Assembly (NCBI GenBank): GCA_946480915.1
Contig: CAMLLO010000056.1
Location: 1-22,059, forward strand
DNA length: 22,059 nt
Reading direction: 5' to 3'
Source of the DNA: an uncultured Sphingobacteriaceae bacterium
GTDB taxonomy: Bacteria > Bacteroidota > Bacteroidia > Sphingobacteriales > Sphingobacteriaceae
Positions 15,214 through 22,059 of the stretch are shown piece after piece; position 1 is the first letter of the stretch, and each line of letters opens with the position of its first letter. The position numbers and the translations under genes were made by a program. The notes below the pieces were generated by a model, which saw only the letters and a list, made by a program, of their open reading frames with translations, was not told the origin of the DNA and did no database searches.

Positions 15214-16032
15214 ATGATACCTGAATTAAAAAAGAAAGTTGAAGAAGCGTGGGATGACCGCAACCTTCTAAGCTTTAGAGAATATGCCGATACGATCGAA
15301 AATGTAATTAACATGCTCGATAAAGGAGAAATAAGAGTTGCAGAGCCGATTGGTACCCGCTGGCATGTAAACGACTGGATTAAAAAGGCTGTGATATTGT
15401 ATTTCCCTATCCGTCAAATGGAAGAAATAACTGTTGGACCTTTTGTTTTTCATGATAAAATGAGATTGAAAACCAACTTTAAAGAACTCGGAGTTCGTGT
15501 TGTTCCTCAGGCAACGGCCCGCTATGGTGCATATCTTGCAAAAGGGGTGATCATGATGCCGTCTTATGTAAATATCGGTGCATTCGTAGATGAAGGCACC
15601 ATGGTTGATACCTGGGCTACAGTTGGATCCTGTGCTCAAATTGGTAAAAACGTACATTTAAGTGGCGGTGTTGGAATTGGAGGGGTATTAGAACCGGTTC
15701 AGGCGGCTCCTGTAATTATCGAAGACAATTGTTTTATTGGTTCAAGAGCAATTGTAGTAGAAGGCGTTCGGGTTGAAACCGAAGCTGTTTTAGGTGCCAA
15801 TGTGTGTCTGACAGCGTCAACCAAAATTATCGACGTAACAGGCGAAACCCCGGTAGAATACAAAGGTATTGTTCCAGCTCGCTCGGTTGTTATCCCAGGC
15901 TCATACACTAAAAGTTTTCCTGCCGGTGATTACCAGGTGCCTTGTGCATTAATTATCGGAAAGCGTAAAGCTTCCACAGATAAAAAAACCTCGCTAAACG
16001 ATGCTCTCCGTGAGCACAACGTAGCTGTTTAA
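15214..16032 (+). CDS. dapD: 2,3,4,5-tetrahydropyridine-2,6-dicarboxylate N-succinyltransferase
   Basis: The 272-residue enzyme of the lysine/diaminopimelate pathway transfers succinyl from succinyl-CoA to tetrahydrodipicolinate. Residues 1-95 form the N-terminal helical part, and the left-handed beta-helix of hexapeptide repeats begins at about residue 100 with G-A-Y-L-A-K-G-V-I-M-M-P-S-Y-V-N-I-G-A-F. FVDEGTMVDTWATVGSCAQIG and GGVGIGGVLEPVQAAPVIIED are family hallmarks, and C-L-T-A-S-T-K-I near 200 belongs to the CoA-binding end. Length is normal for the DapD succinylase. Upstream boxes TATCTTTA (15173-15180) and TATTTTG (15190-15196) resemble but do not match the -7 consensus. An intrinsic terminator follows at once, so the gene is monocistronic. 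Confidence 0.96.
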   Translation: MIPELKKKVEEAWDDRNLLSFREYADTIENVINMLDKGEIRVAEPIGTRWHVNDWIKKAVILYFPIRQMEEITVGPFVFHDKMRLKTNFKELGVRVVPQATARYGAYLAKGVIMMPSYVNIGAFVDEGTMVDTWATVGSCAQIGKNVHLSGGVGIGGVLEPVQAAPVIIEDNCFIGSRAIVVEGVRVETEAVLGANVCLTASTKIIDVTGETPVEYKGIVPARSVVIPGSYTKSFPAGDYQVPCALIIGKRKASTDKKTSLNDALREHNVAV

Positions 16033-16043
16033 AAAAATAAAGT

Positions 16044-16072
16044 AAAAGGTCCGTTTATCCGGACCTTTTAAC
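16044..16072 (+). terminator. Intrinsic terminator of dapD
   Basis: AAAAGGTCCG (16044-16053) pairs with CGGACCTTTT (16060-16069) in a perfect ten-pair stem with a 6-base loop, eleven bases after the stop codon. The T-rich tail is part of the stem. Confidence 0.9.
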
Positions 16073-16140
16073 TTTAATTCGTTCAATCCTTTTCATCATT
16101 AAGTTCACGATCCAACTTCACCTCTCTCCTTTCACGATAC

Positions 16141-16220
16141 ACCTTTCACCTTTTACCTTTCACATTTCACCGCCCTCTCACTTTTCTCCTTTCACCTTTT
16201 ACCTTTATCTAGTACCTTTA
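16141..16220 (+). repeat. Pyrimidine-rich heptamer repeat tract (ACCTTTY)
   Basis: Units of seven bases run ACCTTTC, ACCTTTT, ACCTTTC, ACATTTC (16141-16168), then after an interruption ACCTTTT, ACCTTTA (16194-16207) and a last ACCTTTA (16214-16220) four bases before the glycosyltransferase start. The last unit with its preceding T gives TACCTTTA, near the -7 consensus. Similar runs occur, from memory, in other Sphingobacteriaceae intergenic regions. Confidence 0.75.
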
Positions 16221-16224
16221 CATT

Positions 16225-17340
16225 ATGCAAATTGGTTTTGATGGGAAACGGGTAGTTCAGAATTTTACCGGCTTAGGTAACTACAGCAGGTTTGTTTTGA
16301 ATTTGCTCACGCAGCATTATCCTGAGAACGAATACATTGTATATTCTTCAAAAAAACCTTCCGAAAATTTAAAAGTTCCATCCGGTATAAAGTTTCATCA
16401 TCCGGCTTCCTATCAGCCATCATTCCTGTGGCGCACTTACGGCATTATAAAAGATTTAAAGCAACAAAAAATTGATTTATATCATGGCCTAAGTAACGAA
16501 TTACCTTTAGGAATTTCATCCTCAAAAATACCTTCGGTCGTCACAATTCATGATCTGATATTCTTGCGTTTTCCTGATTTTTATCCGCTTATCGACAGAA
16601 CAATTTATCGTTACAAATTTGAGTTTGCCTGTAAAAACGCCAGCAGAATTATCGCAGTAAGCGAGCAAACTAAAAAAGACATTATTAAATATTTCAATAT
16701 CTCTGCTGATAAAATTGATGTAATTTATCAGGGTTGTAATACAACATTTCAACAGGCCACCTCAGAAGACTTTAAGTTAAAAATACGCGAAAAATACGCT
16801 CTGCCCCAGCAATACCTTTTACAAGTTGGCACAGTAGAAGAACGTAAAAACTTAATGCTCACGGTTAAAGCATTAAAAGCAATCCCGGGCGAAATAAAAC
16901 TAGTTGTAATCGGCAGGCAAACAGAATATGCCAGGGAAATAAAAGAATATCTTGTAAATCATGGACTGGAAAACAGAGTATTGTTTTTGACAAATGTTCC
17001 TTTAGAAGATCTGCCTGCAATTTACCAGCAGGCGAAAATTTTTGTCTATCCATCACAATTCGAGGGATTTGGGATTCCCGTAATTGAAGCATTGTATTCC
17101 GGAATTCCGGTAATTGCTGCAACAGGCTCCTGTCTTGAAGAAGCTGGCGGGCCGGGAAGTTGCTATATTCACCCCAAAGATGACATACAGCTTGCCTGGA
17201 CAATAAATATGATTCTGAATAATCCTGAAAAGTGTACCGAAATGATCAATTCCGGTTACGATTATGTACTAAAATTTTCCGAACAACAACTGGCATCTAA
17301 TCTGATGAAAGTTTATGAAAAAGTCTTAAACAATGCTTAA
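16225..17340 (+). CDS. GT4-type glycosyltransferase
   Basis: The 371-residue protein has the two Rossmann domains of a GT-B enzyme. The N-terminal part starts with IGFDGKRVVQNFTGLGNYSR, where G-L-G-N-Y is the usual acceptor loop. The hinge region has VGTVEERKNL (201-210), and the retaining GT4 E-x7-E motif is E280-G-F-G-I-P-V-I-E288. The donor sugar and the acceptor cannot be read from sequence; a mannosyl- or glucosyl-transferase for cell-surface polysaccharide is common in this branch. No membrane segment is present, so it is likely peripheral at the inner membrane. Its last eight bases overlap the tsaC-like start, which suggests one transcription unit. Confidence 0.92.
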   Translation: MQIGFDGKRVVQNFTGLGNYSRFVLNLLTQHYPENEYIVYSSKKPSENLKVPSGIKFHHPASYQPSFLWRTYGIIKDLKQQKIDLYHGLSNELPLGISSSKIPSVVTIHDLIFLRFPDFYPLIDRTIYRYKFEFACKNASRIIAVSEQTKKDIIKYFNISADKIDVIYQGCNTTFQQATSEDFKLKIREKYALPQQYLLQVGTVEERKNLMLTVKALKAIPGEIKLVVIGRQTEYAREIKEYLVNHGLENRVLFLTNVPLEDLPAIYQQAKIFVYPSQFEGFGIPVIEALYSGIPVIAATGSCLEEAGGPGSCYIHPKDDIQLAWTINMILNNPEKCTEMINSGYDYVLKFSEQQLASNLMKVYEKVLNNA

Positions 17341-17899
17341 AGAAGAGATTGAAAAAGCCCTTGAAATAATCAAAGCAGGCGGCATTATTCTTTATCCTAC
17401 TGACACCGTTTGGGGGATAGGCTGCGACGCGACAAATGAAATTGCAGTAGAAAAAATTATAAAACTCAAGGGTAGAGCGGAAAACAAAAGTCTGATCATA
17501 CTTTTAGACAATGAAAATCGCCTGGAGAGTTATGTTTCTGATGTTCCTGAAATTGCATACGACTTAATAGAATATGCAGAGAATCCTCTGACTATTGTTT
17601 TTTCGGGAGCAAAAAATCTTGCGCCGAATGTAAAGAACCAGGACAACAGCATTGGGATACGCATTGTAAAGCATCCCTTTTGCCAGCAACTGATCCATCG
17701 CTTCAGAAAACCAATTGTCTCTACATCCGCTAACATAAGCGGAAACCCTACCCCGAAAAACTTCCCTGAAATAACCGAAGAAATAATCAATGGGGTTGAT
17801 TACGTCGTAAATCTTGAACAAGAAGATTTAACTCCAAAAAAGCCTTCAACTATTATGAAACTAGAGGCCGACGGACGATTTAATTTCATCAGAAGATAA
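17333..17899 (+). CDS. L-threonylcarbamoyladenylate synthase (TsaC/Sua5/YciO family)
   Basis: The 188-residue enzyme makes threonylcarbamoyl-AMP from threonine, bicarbonate and ATP for t6A37 modification of ANN-decoding tRNAs. The conserved parts are YPTDTVWGIGCDA (21-33), K-L-K-G-R-x-E-N-K-S (44-53) with the nucleotide-binding K/R/K/S set, and STSANISG (130-137). It lacks the extra C-terminal Sua5 domain, so it is TsaC-like in length. YciO, a close relative without proven t6A function, cannot be excluded. The start overlaps the glycosyltransferase stop by eight bases. It is followed at once by the cca promoter box. Confidence 0.88.
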   Translation: MLKEEIEKALEIIKAGGIILYPTDTVWGIGCDATNEIAVEKIIKLKGRAENKSLIILLDNENRLESYVSDVPEIAYDLIEYAENPLTIVFSGAKNLAPNVKNQDNSIGIRIVKHPFCQQLIHRFRKPIVSTSANISGNPTPKNFPEITEEIINGVDYVVNLEQEDLTPKKPSTIMKLEADGRFNFIRR

Positions 17900-17938
17900 A
17901 GAAATATCGTAATTGGTTTCAGCTTTAGTAAAATAGAG

Positions 17939-17946
17939 TATTTTTG
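17939..17946 (+). promoter_or_regulatory. -7 promoter box of cca
   Basis: TATTTTTG matches the Bacteroidota -7 consensus exactly, 53 bases before the cca ATG. TTGG at 17913-17916 may serve as the -33 element, though the spacing (22 bases) is a little long. Confidence 0.6.
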
Positions 17947-17999
17947 CAACCCGGCAATCATAAAAAGCCTTCCTGGAATATTCAGGATAAAAATAGTTC

Positions 18000-19409
18000 A
18001 TGAAACAACACCTCCAACATCCGGTATTTAAAAAGCTAGGCGCCTTAGCCGATCAAATGAATACAGAGATATTTGTGATTGGAGGTTTTGTTCGCGATAT
18101 TTTTTTAGACCGTCCTTCTAAAGACATCGATATCCTTATAATAGGCAATGGTATCAAATTTGCCGAGGCTGCATCTGTCGCGTTGAAAAGCCAGGTTTCC
18201 GTGTTCAAAAATTTCGGGACGGCCATGCTTCGGTATAAAGATCTGGAAATAGAATTTGTAGGTGCACGAAAGGAATCGTATCGCGCAGACTCCAGGAAGC
18301 CGCTGGTGGAAGACGGGACGCTGGAGGACGATCAAAAACGCCGGGATTTTACCATCAATGCCATGGCGATCAGCCTCAATCAGAGCACATTCGGAGAACT
18401 GTTGGATCCTTTTCATGGCATAGATGACCTGAACAACCAACTCATCCGCACTCCGCTCGATCCATTGGAGACGTTCTCTGATGATCCTCTGCGAATGATG
18501 CGGGCAATCCGCTTTGCGAGCCAGCTAAATTTTAATATCGACCCCATTGCAATAGATGCTATTAAACAGACCAAAGAACGTATCGCAATAGTTTCGAAAG
18601 AGCGTATAACAGATGAATTAAACAAAATCATCCTTTCACCTAAACCCTCTACAGGCTTTAAATACTTATTCGATACAGGTCTGCTACATCACATATTTCC
18701 ACAAATGGTGGATCTATATGGGGTGGACTATATAAATGGCAAAGGACATAAAGACAATTTCTATCACACGCTGGAGGTGCTTGACAATATTTCTGAAGCT
18801 ACAGATGATCTCTGGCTAAGGTGGGCCGCAATTTTACACGACATTGCCAAGCCTCCTACCAAACGTTTTGAACCATCGCACGGATGGACCTTTCACGGTC
18901 ACGAAGATAAGGGAGCCAGAATGGTGCCGAAAATTTTCGCCCAGTTAAAACTGCCCTTAAACGATCGGATGAAATTTGTTCAGAAACTCGTCCAGTTGCA
19001 TTTAAGACCTATAGTCCTTGCACAGGAAGTAGTAACTGATTCTGCGGTACGAAGATTGCTATTTGATGCGGGAGAGGATATTGAAAGCCTAATGATGCTA
19101 TGTCATGCCGATGTGACAACCAAAAACGATTACAAAAAGAAAAAATACCGTCAAAACTTTGAGCTTGTAAAACAGAAATTAAAAGACGTTGAAGAACGTG
19201 ATAAAATTAGAAATTGGCAACCACCGATAACGGGCGAAGATATTATGGAAACTTTTGGGATACCTGCCGGGCGTGAAGTTGGCATAATTAAAAACCAAAT
19301 CAGAGAAGCCATATTGGAAGGCGAAATAAATAACTCAAGAGACGAAGCTATAAATTTCATGATAAAAAAAGCTAAAGATCTGGGATTAGAACCCGTTTAT
19401 AAATTTTAA
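18000..19409 (+). CDS. cca: CCA tRNA nucleotidyltransferase with HD domain
   Basis: The 469-residue enzyme adds or repairs the 3' CCA end of tRNA. The nucleotidyltransferase head has GGFVRD (28-33), D-I-D (42-44) as the metal-binding aspartates, and RRDFTINAMAI (114-124). The neck motif is D-D-P-L-R-M-M-R-A (161-169). The HD domain has His256 (F-Y-H-T-L) and H280-D281 (ILHDIAKPPTKR), consistent with 2',3'-cyclic phosphodiesterase or phosphatase activity seen in HD-containing CCA enzymes. A poly(A) polymerase of the same class-II family is the alternative, but in Bacteroidota with one such gene CCA addition is expected. It has its own promoter box 53 bases upstream. Confidence 0.93.
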   Translation: MKQHLQHPVFKKLGALADQMNTEIFVIGGFVRDIFLDRPSKDIDILIIGNGIKFAEAASVALKSQVSVFKNFGTAMLRYKDLEIEFVGARKESYRADSRKPLVEDGTLEDDQKRRDFTINAMAISLNQSTFGELLDPFHGIDDLNNQLIRTPLDPLETFSDDPLRMMRAIRFASQLNFNIDPIAIDAIKQTKERIAIVSKERITDELNKIILSPKPSTGFKYLFDTGLLHHIFPQMVDLYGVDYINGKGHKDNFYHTLEVLDNISEATDDLWLRWAAILHDIAKPPTKRFEPSHGWTFHGHEDKGARMVPKIFAQLKLPLNDRMKFVQKLVQLHLRPIVLAQEVVTDSAVRRLLFDAGEDIESLMMLCHADVTTKNDYKKKKYRQNFELVKQKLKDVEERDKIRNWQPPITGEDIMETFGIPAGREVGIIKNQIREAILEGEINNSRDEAINFMIKKAKDLGLEPVYKF

Positions 19410-19483
19410 ACAACCTTAATCAAACTTTATCAGTAAAAGGGCGTTATCGTTACGCCAAATTATTAGAACAAAAATTAAAAAAC

Positions 19484-20137
19484 ATGGCTATTTATAGATT
19501 CAAAGTATCCTTTGAAGATTACGATGATGTGATTCGCGAGATTGATATAAAATCGACGCAGACATTTGAAGACCTGCATCTTGCTATTCATCGTACTACT
19601 GGTTATAACCCTGAAAAATCATCGTCATTTTATGTAAGCAATGATCATTGGATAAAAGCCGAAGAAATAGCATTCTTGCCCAATCAACGAAAATCTGATG
19701 CTGGCGTAGCCTTAATGAATGGCACTAAACTTTATAAGTTTATAGACGACCCGCATCAAAAATTCTACTATACTTACAATTTCGAGCGCCCCTACGATTT
19801 CCATGTCGAGCTGATCAAAATTCTTGACGAAGAAAAAGGCAAAGAATACCCGGTTACCCTGCGCAGTTTTGGCGAAGCCCCTAAACCTCCCGGAAGTGTT
19901 GTAATCCCAGCCGAATCAGATGATGAGGGAGAATTTGATTTCCTTAATGATCTCGAAGAACCAGAAGAAGAAGATATAATTTCAATGGGTGTTGGAGAGG
20001 AAGACCTCGGAGATGGCTTGGTGGTTTCAAAACACCACGACGAGGTAGAGGAAGAAGAAAAAGACGATATCATGGATGAATTTGCGGATAACGAAAGCTT
20101 AGACGCAGATGAATTCGATAGTAAAGACGATTATTAG
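19484..20137 (+). CDS. pRiA4b ORF-3-like (IS1096 TnpR passenger-like) acidic protein
   Basis: The 217-residue protein opens with the pRiA4 ORF-3-like domain: YRFKVSFEDYDDVIREIDI, then TFEDLHLAIHRTTGY (27-41) and a F-Y-V-S-N-D-H-W strand turn, up to about residue 140. The rest (144-217) is a very acidic tail with runs of Asp and Glu and no likely fold. Databases often name this domain after a mobile-element passenger protein, but no transposase or terminal repeats are seen here and the neighbours are housekeeping genes. The function is unknown. A small hairpin GGCGT/ACGCC (19440-19444/19452-19456) lies in the leader, and a perfect terminator follows the gene. Confidence 0.82.
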   Translation: MAIYRFKVSFEDYDDVIREIDIKSTQTFEDLHLAIHRTTGYNPEKSSSFYVSNDHWIKAEEIAFLPNQRKSDAGVALMNGTKLYKFIDDPHQKFYYTYNFERPYDFHVELIKILDEEKGKEYPVTLRSFGEAPKPPGSVVIPAESDDEGEFDFLNDLEEPEEEDIISMGVGEEDLGDGLVVSKHHDEVEEEEKDDIMDEFADNESLDADEFDSKDDY

Positions 20138-20143
20138 CATCAA

Positions 20144-20183
20144 AAACAATCGGTTATCACAGAAAGATAACCGATTGTTTATG
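20144..20183 (+). terminator. Intrinsic terminator with a perfect 15-bp stem
   Basis: AAACAATCGGTTATC (20144-20158) pairs perfectly with GATAACCGATTGTTT (20166-20180) around a 7-base loop, starting six bases after the stop codon of the acidic protein. Confidence 0.92.
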
Positions 20184-20199
20184 TTTAAGTCCTTGAATC

Positions 20200-20228
20200 C
20201 CTCCTTAAATTCGATCCTCCCTAAATTC
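20200..20228 (+). repeat. Short direct repeat upstream of miaA
   Basis: CCTCCTTAAATTC (20200-20212) and CCTCCCTAAATTC (20216-20228) differ by one base and repeat at a 16-base step, 36-64 bases before the miaA start. They may be operator half-sites or chance; no -7 box is clear. Confidence 0.4.
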
Positions 20229-20263
20229 AAACTCAAAAGCCATCGGTAGAATCTCTCAAAACA

Positions 20264-21181
20264 ATGTCAGACAAAGTGCTAATTGTAATTGCAGGCCCCA
20301 CAGCCATTGGTAAAACTGAACTTGCAATTAAAATAGCTAAGCATTTCCAGACCGAGATAATCTCAGCAGATTCCCGTCAGTTTTACCGGGAGATGGAAAT
20401 TGGCACAGCAAAGCCTTCTTCCGAAGAGCTTGCTGCAGTTAAACATCATTTTATAAACTCTCTTTCAATTAAGGATGATTTTTCCGTGGGCGATTTTGAA
20501 GAACAGGGCTTGGAAACGCTTGAAGGGATATTCAAAAACCACGGTTTCGCCGTACTAGTTGGCGGATCCGGACTCTTTATAAAAGCCATCACCGAAGGCT
20601 TTGACATTTTACCAAAAGCAGATGTCGAACTTCGTGCAGAACTCAACCTTTTATTCGAAAATGAAGGTATCAGACCATTACAGGATAAACTCAAACTTCT
20701 CGATCCCGAATATTATAAAGAAGTAGATCTCAATAATCCGCAACGGATGATCCGGGCTTTAGAAGTTTCTATTTCCTCGGGGAAACCATTTTCATCTTTC
20801 CGTTCAAAACATCACGCAAACAGACCCTTCAAAACTATCAAGATCGGACTGAATATCGATCGAGAACAGCTATATAATCGAATTAACCTGCGTGTGGATC
20901 AAATGGTTAAAGCAGGTTTAATAGAGGAGGTTAGCTCCTTACTTCCCTACCGGGCTTTAAATGCACTGAATACCGTTGGGTACTCAGAGATCTTTGATGC
21001 ATTTGATAAGAAAATATCCTTCGATCAGGCGATAGAAAACATCAAACAAAATACCCGCCGATTCGCCAAGAGGCAGCTGACCTGGTTTAGAAAAGACTCC
21101 GGTATTAATTGGTTCGGGCCACAGGAGTTCGAGCAGATTGTAAACTTTATATCCTCGAGTGTCTCAGAACTTCAGTCCTAA
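20264..21181 (+). CDS. miaA: tRNA dimethylallyltransferase
   Basis: The 305-residue enzyme adds dimethylallyl from DMAPP to A37 of tRNAs reading UNN codons (i6A37). The P-loop is GPTAIGKT (11-18). DSRQFYREMEIGTAKPS (36-52) is the second family motif, VGGSGLFIKAI follows near 99-109, and NNPQRMIRALE is the tRNA/DMAPP-binding helix. VGYSEI and the C-terminal RRFAKRQLTWFRKD complete the set. Length is the family standard. The preceding gene ends in a strong terminator, so miaA must have its own promoter in the 20184-20263 region. Confidence 0.96.
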   Translation: MSDKVLIVIAGPTAIGKTELAIKIAKHFQTEIISADSRQFYREMEIGTAKPSSEELAAVKHHFINSLSIKDDFSVGDFEEQGLETLEGIFKNHGFAVLVGGSGLFIKAITEGFDILPKADVELRAELNLLFENEGIRPLQDKLKLLDPEYYKEVDLNNPQRMIRALEVSISSGKPFSSFRSKHHANRPFKTIKIGLNIDREQLYNRINLRVDQMVKAGLIEEVSSLLPYRALNALNTVGYSEIFDAFDKKISFDQAIENIKQNTRRFAKRQLTWFRKDSGINWFGPQEFEQIVNFISSSVSELQS

Positions 21182-21220
21182 AAAAGATAAAACTTCTGTT
21201 ATCGCCTTGTAAAATGCAAA

Positions 21221-21243
21221 AGAGCAGAACCATAGCCCTGCTT
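21221..21243 (-). terminator. Weak possible terminator of the DUF3467 gene
   Basis: On the minus strand AGCAG and CTGCT pair around a 10-base loop and are followed by CTTTTGCATTTT, 20 bases beyond the stop codon. The stem is only five pairs, so the call is weak. Confidence 0.35.
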
Positions 21244-21262
21244 CCAGTCGCACTTAATGCAT

Positions 21263-21574
21263 CTAGGCCTGAGCAGTAGGCCCGCCAAAATTCATCGGCA
21301 AACTTCCCTCTTCCATTACTTTAATCCGGCCATTAACCGCTTCAAATTTCTCTATATTATCATCCAGAGCGCGTGCCAATCGCTTAGCATGCTCAGGCGT
21401 TAAAATTATTCTTGATTTAACACGTGCTTTAGGCACTCCCGGCATCACCCGTATAAAATCAAGCACAAATTCGGTATTCGAGTGGGTGATGATCGCCAGG
21501 TTTGAATAGATTCCTTCAGCTATCTCTTCAGATAACTCTATGTTTAATTGTCCGTCTAAATTTTGCTCTTCCAT
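21263..21574 (-). CDS. DUF3467 domain protein
   Basis: The 103-residue protein matches DUF3467. The opening LNIELSEEIAEGIYSNLAII is followed by HSNTEFVLDFIRVMPGVPKA, then V-K-S-R-I-I-L-T-P-E-H-A-K-R-L and a C-terminal helix. The family is small, widespread in Bacteroidota, Chlorobi and others, and of unknown role; the fold is probably one beta-sheet with two helices. The gene follows rpoC on the same strand, a neighbourhood I recall from other Bacteroidota genomes. Its start codon is five bases downstream of the rpoC terminator T-run, so the transcription start is unclear. It converges with miaA. Confidence 0.9.
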   Translation of the reverse strand: MEEQNLDGQLNIELSEEIAEGIYSNLAIITHSNTEFVLDFIRVMPGVPKARVKSRIILTPEHAKRLARALDDNIEKFEAVNGRIKVMEEGSLPMNFGGPTAQA

Positions 21575-21579
21575 GTCGT

Positions 21580-21616
21580 AAAAATAAAAAAAGTCCTCTC
21601 TGAAAAGAGAGGACTT
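21580..21616 (-). terminator. Intrinsic terminator of rpoC
   Basis: On the minus strand AAGTCCTCTCT and AGAGAGGACTT form a perfect eleven-pair stem with a TTTC loop (GAAA on the plus strand), followed by a T-rich run of thirteen bases with one A. The T-run ends five bases before the DUF3467 start codon. Confidence 0.93.
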
Positions 21617-21646
21617 GGAAATAAGTTTTAATATAATGAATTAAGC

Positions 21647-22059
<413 letters not shown>

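Overview
The window reads as chromosome of an AT-rich Bacteroidota, most likely family Sphingobacteriaceae (Pedobacter/Mucilaginibacter-like). The reasons are the GyrB, RpoC and DapD sequences, the rarity of Shine-Dalgarno sites, Bacteroidota-type -7 promoter boxes (TAnnTTTG) upstream of gyrB, an OmpH-like gene and cca, and short families common in that group (DUF2007, DUF3467, trHbIII, pRiA4 ORF-3-like). The genus is an inference from memory of such proteins; no search was run.

Region 1 (1-3300) looks accessory. It starts inside a VOC-family gene and continues with a GC-rich, strongly palindromic element (111-306), a small DUF1871-like gene, a second partial copy of the element (606-650), a TfoX N-terminal-domain gene, a secreted SnoaL-like protein with a polyproline tail, a NIPSNAP-like protein and a GNAT acetyltransferase. 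Two gaps of about 300-380 bp hold hairpins but no gene.

Region 2 (3307-7460) has a SulP anion transporter, an AHSA1/SRPBCC protein, a DUF2007-DinB pair joined by a 1-base overlap, and malate dehydrogenase (mdh).

Region 3 (7502-11178) begins with a hairpin repeat behind mdh. It continues with a retropepsin-like protease, a group III truncated haemoglobin and three tandem secreted paralogues of unrecognised function. This triplet is the clearest candidate for something undescribed.

Region 4 (11201-16072) is mostly housekeeping: gyrB on the minus strand, a divergent intergenic region with DnaA-box-like sites, an OmpH-like lipoprotein, guanine deaminase, an S4-domain RNA-binding protein and dapD.

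Region 5 (16141-22059) carries a heptamer repeat tract, a glycosyltransferase overlapping a TsaC/Sua5-type tRNA t6A enzyme, the CCA-adding enzyme, a pRiA4 ORF-3-like acidic protein, miaA, and on the minus strand DUF3467 and the 3' end of rpoC. Three of these genes act on tRNA (t6A37 formation, CCA addition, i6A37 formation). Five good intrinsic terminators are visible. Two of them end only 5-6 bases before the start codon of the next gene on the same strand.
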